Source of the DNA: Paenibacillus_AB hodogayensis
GTDB taxonomy: Bacteria; Bacillota; Bacilli; Paenibacillales; NBRC-103111
Reading direction: 5' to 3'
NCBI RefSeq assembly: GCF_039536325.1
Contig: NZ_BAAAYO010000013.1
Coordinates: 359,352 to 423,351 of the forward strand
DNA length: 64,000 nucleotides
Shown: piece after piece, positions 58,204 through 64,000 of the stretch
How positions within the stretch are numbered: position 1 is the first letter of the stretch
How the letters are laid out: each line of letters opens with the position of its first letter
The notes under the pieces: model-generated
What the model saw: the letters and a program-made list of their open reading frames with translations, nothing else
The model's database searches: none
Told to the model about the DNA's origin: nothing
Position numbers and translations under genes: made by a program

Positions 58204-60114
58204 ATGACTGTCAACCAACACGCATATGACGAAAGCCAGATCCAAGTGCTCGAAGGCCTTGAGGCGGTCCGCAAGCGTCCAGGGATGTATATTGGGTCGA
58301 CCGGCGTCCGGGGGCTTCACCATTTGGTTTGGGAAGTAGTAGATAATAGCATCGATGAAGCGTTGGCGGGCTTCTGTACGACGATTCAAATATTCGTTCA
58401 CAAGGACAACAGCGTTACCGTTATCGATAACGGCCGGGGTATTCCGGTAGGCGAGAATGCGAAGCTGAAGCGTTCTACGCTGGAAGTCGTGCTGACCGTG
58501 CTCCATGCCGGCGGCAAATTCGGCGGCGAAGGCTACAAGGTGTCCGGCGGTCTGCATGGCGTCGGCGTATCCGTCGTTAATGCGCTGTCCGAGCAGCTGA
58601 GAGTCGAAGTCAGACGGGACGGCCGCATTCACTTGCAGGAATACAGCCGCGGAGCGCCCCAATACGATATCAAGGTGATCGGCGAAACCGAGGAGACCGG
58701 TACGAAGATTACGTTCAAGCCGGACCATGAGATTTTTACCGATACGACCGAATTCGATTTCGATATTTTGCAATCCCGGATCCGGGAGCTCGCCTTCCTG
58801 AACAAGGGCATCGAGATCGTGCTTACGGACGAGCGGCACGACTTGTCCCATACGTTCAAATACGATGGGGGGATCGTCTCTTACGTCGAATATTTGAACC
58901 GGACCAAGCAAGCCGTTCACGAGCCGCCGATCTACATCGAGGCCGAACGCGACATGATCCAGGTCGAGATCGCCCTGCAATACAACGACAGCTACACGGA
59001 GAACATCTATTCGTTCGCCAACAACATCAATACCCATGAAGGCGGCACGCATGAGTCCGGCTTTAAGAGCGCGCTGACCCGTATTTTGAACGACTACGCC
59101 CGGAAATCGAATTCGATCAAAGACAGCGATTCGAATCTGTCCGGGGACGACGTGCGCGAAGGCTTGACTGCGATCATTTCCGTGAAAATTCCCGATCCGC
59201 AGTTCGAGGGACAGACGAAGACCAAGCTTGGCAACAGCGAAGTTCGCGGCATCGTGGAGTCGTTGTTCGCCGACAAATTGGAGGAGTTTCTGAACGAGAA
59301 TCCGTCGATCGCCAAGCGTATCGTGGAAAAAGGCATTCAGGCTGCGCGCGCCCGCGAAGCGGCTCGGAAAGCCCGCGAATTGACCCGCCGCAAGAGCGCG
59401 CTTGAGGTCAGTTCCTTGCCCGGCAAGCTGGCGGACTGCTCGTCCCGCGACGCCTCGATCAGCGAAGTATACATTGTCGAAGGGGATTCCGCAGGCGGCT
59501 CGGCCAAGCAAGGCCGCGACCGGCATTTCCAGGCGATCCTGCCTTTACGCGGCAAAATATTGAACGTTGAGAAATCGCGTCTGGACAAAATTTTGTCCAA
59601 TGCCGAAATACGCGCGATTATTACCGCTCTGGGCACCGGAATCGGCGACGATTTCGATATTGCCAAAGCGCGTTACCATAAAGTGATCATCATGACCGAT
59701 GCCGACGTTGACGGTGCACACATCCGTACGCTGCTGCTGACGTTTTTTTACCGGTACATGCGCAAAATTATCGAAACCGGCTACGTCTATATCGCTCAGC
59801 CGCCGCTGTTCAAGATCGAGCGGAACAAGACGGTGCGCTATGCTTATAACGACAAGCAGCGGGATCTGATTTTGCAAGAGTTCGGCGAAGGCGTCAAAGC
59901 GAATATCCAACGGTACAAAGGGTTGGGCGAGATGAATCCGGACCAGCTATGGGAGACGACCATGGACCCGGACAGCCGGACGATGCTTCAGGTCAGCATC
60001 CAGGATGCGATCGAGGCGGACGCCGTCTTCGATGCGCTGATGGGCGACAACGTCGAGCCGCGCAGAGAGTTTATCCAGCAGCATGCAAAATTCGTGAAAA
60101 ATTTAGATATATAA
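58204..60114 (+). CDS. gyrB: DNA gyrase subunit B
   Basis: A 636-residue GyrB. The GHKL ATPase has EVVDNSIDEALAG, DNGRGIPV and GGLHGVGVSVVNALS. The TOPRIM domain has EGDSAGGSAKQGRDR and MTDADVDGAHIRTLLL, and the C-terminal tail PRREFIQQHAKFVKNLDI contacts GyrA. An AGGTGA site precedes the ATG. It is 8 bp after remB. Confidence 0.98.
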   Translation: MTVNQHAYDESQIQVLEGLEAVRKRPGMYIGSTGVRGLHHLVWEVVDNSIDEALAGFCTTIQIFVHKDNSVTVIDNGRGIPVGENAKLKRSTLEVVLTVLHAGGKFGGEGYKVSGGLHGVGVSVVNALSEQLRVEVRRDGRIHLQEYSRGAPQYDIKVIGETEETGTKITFKPDHEIFTDTTEFDFDILQSRIRELAFLNKGIEIVLTDERHDLSHTFKYDGGIVSYVEYLNRTKQAVHEPPIYIEAERDMIQVEIALQYNDSYTENIYSFANNINTHEGGTHESGFKSALTRILNDYARKSNSIKDSDSNLSGDDVREGLTAIISVKIPDPQFEGQTKTKLGNSEVRGIVESLFADKLEEFLNENPSIAKRIVEKGIQAARAREAARKARELTRRKSALEVSSLPGKLADCSSRDASISEVYIVEGDSAGGSAKQGRDRHFQAILPLRGKILNVEKSRLDKILSNAEIRAIITALGTGIGDDFDIAKARYHKVIIMTDADVDGAHIRTLLLTFFYRYMRKIIETGYVYIAQPPLFKIERNKTVRYAYNDKQRDLILQEFGEGVKANIQRYKGLGEMNPDQLWETTMDPDSRTMLQVSIQDAIEADAVFDALMGDNVEPRREFIQQHAKFVKNLDI

Positions 60115-60162
60115 AGTTTTGGCTTCGCGTTTTGCTAGAGAACCCGCTTCCAGGAGGTATCC

Positions 60163-62634
60163 ATGGCTGAAGAAAAAACGTCTCAGGTAAGAGATATTGA
60201 CATCGGTACGGAAATGCGCACCTCGTTCATGGAGTATGCGATGAGCATTATCGTCAGCCGCGCCCTTCCGGACGTGCGCGACGGGCTCAAGCCGGTTCAC
60301 CGCCGTATTTTATACGCGATGTCCGAGCTGGGCATGTCTCCGGATAAGCCTTATAAAAAATCGGCGAGAATCGTCGGCGAAGTCATCGGCAAGTATCACC
60401 CTCACGGCGATTCGGCCGTATACGAAACGATGGTTGGACTTGCGCAAGATTTCTCGACCCGCTATATGCTGGTCGATGGGCACGGCAACTTTGGTTCGAT
60501 CGACGGCGATTTCGCGGCGGCCATGCGGTATACAGAAGCGCGTCTTTCCAAAATCTCGATGGAGATGCTGCGCGATCTGCAGAAGGAAACGATCGATTTC
60601 GTTCCAAACTACGACGGAGAGGAGCAGGAGCCTTCCGTCCTTCCGGCGCGCTATCCGAACCTGCTCGTAAACGGCTCCTACGGAATTGCCGTAGGGATGG
60701 CTACCAGCATACCGCCGCATAATTTGGGCGAGGTTATCGACGGCGTGCAGATGCTGATCGAGAATCCCGATATTACTCCGCTCGAATTGATGCAGACGAT
60801 CAAAGGTCCCGATTTTCCGACCGGCGCCTACATCATGGGCCGCGAAGGCATCCGCCAGGCGTACACGACCGGGCGCGGCCATGCGACGATGCGGGCCAAG
60901 GTCAACATCGAGGAAATTAACAACAAGGCGCGCATAATCGTTTATGAGCTGCCATATAAAGTCAATAAGGCAAAGCTGGTCGAGAAAATTGCCGAGCTCG
61001 TCCGCGACAAGCATATCGATGGCATTACCGATCTGCGTGACGAATCGGACCGCGCCGGCATGCGCATCGTGATCGAGCTGCGCCGCGACGTCAATCCGAG
61101 CGTCGTCTTGAACAACTTGTACAAGCATACGCCGATGCAGTCCAATTACGGCATTATTATGTTGGCGCTGGTCGACGGAGAACCGCGGGTATTGAATCTG
61201 CGCGACATGCTTTACCACTATTTGAAACACCAGCAAGAGGTCATACGCCGCCGGACCGAGTTCGAGCTTCGCAAGGCCGAAGCCCGGGCTCATATCCTGG
61301 AAGGCTTGCGCATCGCTTTGGATAATCTGGACGAAGTCATCGCGCTGATCCGTTCTTCCCGCACGACCGAGGAAGCGCGCGAGGGGCTGATGAGCCGGTT
61401 TTCGCTGAGCCATGAGCAGGCGCAGGCTATTCTCGACATGCGTTTGCAGCGCCTGACCGGATTGGAACGCGAGAAGATCGAAGCGGAATATGCTGAACTG
61501 ATGCAGAAAATCGCCGAATACCGGGCTATTTTGGCTGACGAGAATTTGATTTTGGCCATCATTAGCGAGGAATTGCGGGAAATCAAAGAAAAATTTGCCG
61601 ACGAGCGCCGCAGTGAAATCACGATCGGCGAAGAAAGCATCGAAGATGAGGATCTGATCCCGCGCGAGGACGTTATTATTACGATTACCCATTCCGGGTA
61701 CGTGAAGCGTCTGCCGGTCACGACCTACCGCAGCCAGAAGCGCGGAGGCCGCGGCGTCGTCGGAATGGATACGAAGGACAACGACTTCCTCGAGCATTTG
61801 TTCGTTTCGAATACGCACCAGTATTTGATGTTTTTCACGAACAAAGGAAAGGCTTATCGGTTAAAAGCGTATGAAATTCCCGATCTGAGCCGGACCGCAC
61901 GGGGAACGCCGATCATCAATCTAATCCAAATCGAGCAGGGCGAGACGGTCAATGCGGTCATTCCGATCGAAAGTTTCGACCCCGACATTCATCTGTTCTT
62001 CGCTACGAAGAACGGTATCGTGAAGAAGACGCCGCTCGACGACTATTCCAATATCCGCAAGGCGGGTCTGATTGCCATCCATCTTCGCGAGGACGACGAT
62101 CTGATCGGCGTGAAGCTGACCGACGGCAAGCAGGAAATCATTATGGGAACGAAACAGGGAATGTCGATCCGTTTTCCGGAGGATGACGTCCGCTCCATGG
62201 GGAGAACGGCTACCGGGGTCAAAGGGATTTCTATCGCCGATGACGACGCTGTAATCGATATGGACGTCGTGCAGTTGGAGGACGATGTGTTGATCGTAAC
62301 CTCCAAAGGATACGGTAAACGTACGCCGATGGATGAATACCGGATTCAGTCTCGCGGCGGCAAAGGGATCAAGACGTTGAACATTACGTCGAAGAACGGC
62401 CCTGTCGTAGGCTTGAAGGTCGTTAAAAACGAAGAAGACTTGATGATCATTACAGCGTCGGGAACCATTATCCGTACCAGCATGTCGGGTATCAATACGA
62501 TGGGGCGGAATACGCAAGGCGTCAAACTCATCAATACGCGCGAGGATGACGAGGTTGCGACCGTAGCCCGAGTGGAAAAGTACGAAGAAGCGGCGAACGA
62601 AGCCGAGCTGGAAGACGAGGATACGAACGAGTAA
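60163..62634 (+). CDS. gyrA: DNA gyrase subunit A
   Basis: An 823-residue GyrA. The catalytic tyrosine is Y123 (AAMRYTEARLSK). The quinolone region reads PHGDSAVYE with S84 and E88, the susceptible-type residues. The GyrA-box is QKRGGRG near residue 525, and the six-bladed C-terminal domain follows. An acidic tail ends the protein. An AGGAGG site precedes the ATG, 48 bp after gyrB. Confidence 0.98.
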   Translation: MAEEKTSQVRDIDIGTEMRTSFMEYAMSIIVSRALPDVRDGLKPVHRRILYAMSELGMSPDKPYKKSARIVGEVIGKYHPHGDSAVYETMVGLAQDFSTRYMLVDGHGNFGSIDGDFAAAMRYTEARLSKISMEMLRDLQKETIDFVPNYDGEEQEPSVLPARYPNLLVNGSYGIAVGMATSIPPHNLGEVIDGVQMLIENPDITPLELMQTIKGPDFPTGAYIMGREGIRQAYTTGRGHATMRAKVNIEEINNKARIIVYELPYKVNKAKLVEKIAELVRDKHIDGITDLRDESDRAGMRIVIELRRDVNPSVVLNNLYKHTPMQSNYGIIMLALVDGEPRVLNLRDMLYHYLKHQQEVIRRRTEFELRKAEARAHILEGLRIALDNLDEVIALIRSSRTTEEAREGLMSRFSLSHEQAQAILDMRLQRLTGLEREKIEAEYAELMQKIAEYRAILADENLILAIISEELREIKEKFADERRSEITIGEESIEDEDLIPREDVIITITHSGYVKRLPVTTYRSQKRGGRGVVGMDTKDNDFLEHLFVSNTHQYLMFFTNKGKAYRLKAYEIPDLSRTARGTPIINLIQIEQGETVNAVIPIESFDPDIHLFFATKNGIVKKTPLDDYSNIRKAGLIAIHLREDDDLIGVKLTDGKQEIIMGTKQGMSIRFPEDDVRSMGRTATGVKGISIADDDAVIDMDVVQLEDDVLIVTSKGYGKRTPMDEYRIQSRGGKGIKTLNITSKNGPVVGLKVVKNEEDLMIITASGTIIRTSMSGINTMGRNTQGVKLINTREDDEVATVARVEKYEEAANEAELEDEDTNE

Positions 62635-62679
62635 GCAGATCTGTCCGTTAATCGAAAAAGCAAGGCAGGGGAAAAATGG

Positions 62680-63735
62680 ATGCCCATGATTTCGGTTTCC
62701 CAATTGAAGATTGGCGATAAGATCGTGGAGGACGTTGTAACCAAGTTGGGTAACGTTTTGTTTAAGCGGGGCTTTTCCGTTACCCAAAGAGAGTTTGACA
62801 TATTGCGGGCTTTCCTTATTCCTGCCGTTGCCGTCGAGGGGAAAGAGACGGATCAGGAGGCCAAGGAGGGCGAGGAGTTCAAGGTAGAGGACTCCGGCCT
62901 GATGCAATTTTATGCCGAATACGACAAGATGCTCTTTTTGCTGAAAAAGGTGTTTAAAAATGCGATGTCCAGCCCGACGATCCCGATATTGGAAATCCGA
63001 ACCCAACTGGAGCTGCTGATCGGCAAAATTCAGCATTATAACATTTTGACCTTCACCCCCCGTTTGTTACATGCGGAGGAATACCTTTATCACAACAGCA
63101 TTATGGTATCGCTGACGTCGTATACGTTGGCCCGCTGGCACGGCTTTCAAAGCAAAGACTGGATGCCGATTGCGATCGGCGGGCTGCTGCACGATATCGG
63201 CAATGCCAAGGTCGACCCGGCTATCTTGACGAAGCCTTCCCGACTGACGGTCCTGGAGGTGGAGGAAGTGCGCCGCCATACGTTGTACGGGTACTCGATG
63301 CTCAAAAACACGCCGTCGTTGAATGACGGGTCCAAGCTGTGCGCTCTGCAGCATCATGAACGGGAGGACGGCTCCGGCTACCCGTTATCGCTTCAGGGGG
63401 AGAAGATCCACCCGTATGCCAAAGTCGTGGCCATAGCCGATATTTTTCACGCTATGACCAGTCACCGTGCTTACAAAAAAGCCCAGTCTCCGTATTTGGT
63501 ACTGGAGCAGGTGCAGAAGGAATCGTTCGGCAAGCTCGATCCGGTGATGGTTTCGACGTTTATCCATAAAGTGACCCAGTTTCATAATGGGACGCTTGTC
63601 CGGTTAAGCGACGATCGCATAGGCGAGATTATTTTTACCGATAGGGTAAATCCGACCCGTCCGATGGTCAATGTCAACGGCACGATCATTAATCTGGCCT
63701 TGGACCGGAAATTATTCATTCAAGAAGTGGTTTGA
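62680..63735 (+). CDS. HD-GYP domain protein (probable c-di-GMP phosphodiesterase)
   Basis: A 351-residue HD-GYP protein. The N-terminal ~110 residues form a helical domain seen in Bacillales HD-GYP proteins. The catalytic part has HNSIMVSL, HDIGNAKVDP, RRHTLYGYSML and HHEREDGSGYP, then DIFHAMTSHRAYK. These residues fit an active bimetal phosphodiesterase. The start at ATG 62680 is 8 nt from AGGGG; an overlapping ATG at 62676 gives only a 13-codon frame. It lies between gyrA and an rRNA operon. Confidence 0.9.
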   Translation: MPMISVSQLKIGDKIVEDVVTKLGNVLFKRGFSVTQREFDILRAFLIPAVAVEGKETDQEAKEGEEFKVEDSGLMQFYAEYDKMLFLLKKVFKNAMSSPTIPILEIRTQLELLIGKIQHYNILTFTPRLLHAEEYLYHNSIMVSLTSYTLARWHGFQSKDWMPIAIGGLLHDIGNAKVDPAILTKPSRLTVLEVEEVRRHTLYGYSMLKNTPSLNDGSKLCALQHHEREDGSGYPLSLQGEKIHPYAKVVAIADIFHAMTSHRAYKKAQSPYLVLEQVQKESFGKLDPVMVSTFIHKVTQFHNGTLVRLSDDRIGEIIFTDRVNPTRPMVNVNGTIINLALDRKLFIQEVV

Positions 63736-63742
63736 AGTTTGA

Positions 63743-63773
63743 AAGCGGGGGCCGTGTGCCCTTGCTTTTTTTT
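63743..63773 (+). terminator. Terminator after the HD-GYP gene
   Basis: AAAGC..GGGC pairs with GCCC..GCTTT, followed by a T-run. Confidence 0.75.
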
Positions 63774-63821
63774 GTGAAAAGAACGTTTGTCAGGTGATGC
63801 AAAAAAATGTCGAAAAAAAGG

Positions 63822-63850
63822 TTGACGCAGAATGCTGGGCGTGGTATTCT
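63822..63850 (+). promoter_or_regulatory. rRNA operon promoter P1
   Basis: TTGACG (63822-63827) and TATTCT (63845-63850), 17-bp spacer. Confidence 0.7.
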
Positions 63851-63916
63851 ATTTCTTGCCGCTTCAAAAGGGCAACGGTTAAAAAGAAGCTTTAAAAAAA
63901 GAAATTAAAAAAAAGC

Positions 63917-63946
63917 TTGCAAGAAGATAGGCAAGTGTGCTATATT
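63917..63946 (+). promoter_or_regulatory. rRNA operon promoter P2 and leader
   Basis: TTGCAA (63917-63922) and TATATT (63941-63946), 18-bp spacer. The leader ends at 63991-64000 with TTGCTCCTTG, the start of a boxA-like antitermination element, so a 16S rRNA gene probably begins beyond the edge. Confidence 0.7.
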
Positions 63947-64000
63947 AAAGAGGTCGCCGCAAAAACGGTGATGAAGCAAAAGAAAGATGTTTGCTCCTTG

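Noticed and set aside
58201..61818. Long minus-strand frames opposite gyrB (441 codons) and gyrA (502 codons)
   Set aside because: They mirror the codon pattern of the strongly conserved gyrase genes and have no recognisable domains or ribosome sites.
1..64000. CRISPR arrays
   Set aside because: No regularly spaced short repeats were seen; the only recurring sequence is the rlmH-end repeat at irregular kilobase spacing.

Overview
The window comes from a Firmicutes chromosome around the replication origin, most likely Paenibacillaceae. That assignment is an inference from gene order and protein style: dnaA-dnaN-yaaA-recF-remB-gyrB-gyrA to the right of oriC, and rpmH-rnpA-yidC-jag-mnmE-mnmG-rsmG-noc-soj-spo0J to the left. 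This is followed by yyaC, tRNA-Ser, rpsF-ssb-rpsR, yybS-gdpP-rplI-dnaB, purA and walRKHIJ-htrC-rlmH. The 16S gene that would settle the genus starts just beyond the right edge.

Positions 1-18.77 kb are accessory DNA, visibly more AT-rich and full of broken genes. The block ends exactly at the 3' end of rlmH (18771). The last codons of rlmH, including its stop, recur as same-orientation repeats near 7.36, 10.47, 14.22 and 16.63 kb, with a weaker one near 10.28 kb. This resembles the attachment site of staphylococcal cassette chromosome (SCC) elements. The repeats divide the DNA into 2-4 kb cassettes: (i) a DUF6069 protein, two reductases and a TetR regulator; (ii) two ABC-F ATPases; (iii) a large P-loop ATPase and protein fragments; (iv) a HEPN-like protein and a TIR-like/Tudor fusion. 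No recombinase is visible, so the cassettes may be moved in trans. Further left lie a WYL/GyrI/DoxX cluster, a PLP decarboxylase, and remnants of an aminoglycoside phosphotransferase, an RtcB ligase and a SUKH protein.

Positions 18.77-53.0 kb are conserved core, mostly on the minus strand: rlmH, htrC, the walRKHIJ cell-wall control operon, an M23/G5/LysM endopeptidase, purA, replicative helicase, L9, GdpP (c-di-AMP), S18-SSB-S6, a sporulation protease, Noc/Soj/Spo0J with two perfect parS sites, tRNA modification genes, and YidC/Jag/RnpA/L34. Only a few genes point right: an SGNH hydrolase, a YjzC-like protein, yyaC and a small ORF.

Positions 53.05-53.57 kb are oriC, with a cluster of DnaA boxes and a good dnaA promoter. 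More DnaA boxes lie after dnaA and before recF. Positions 53.57-63.74 kb carry dnaA through gyrA plus an HD-GYP protein. The window ends in tandem rRNA promoters and the start of an rRNA leader.
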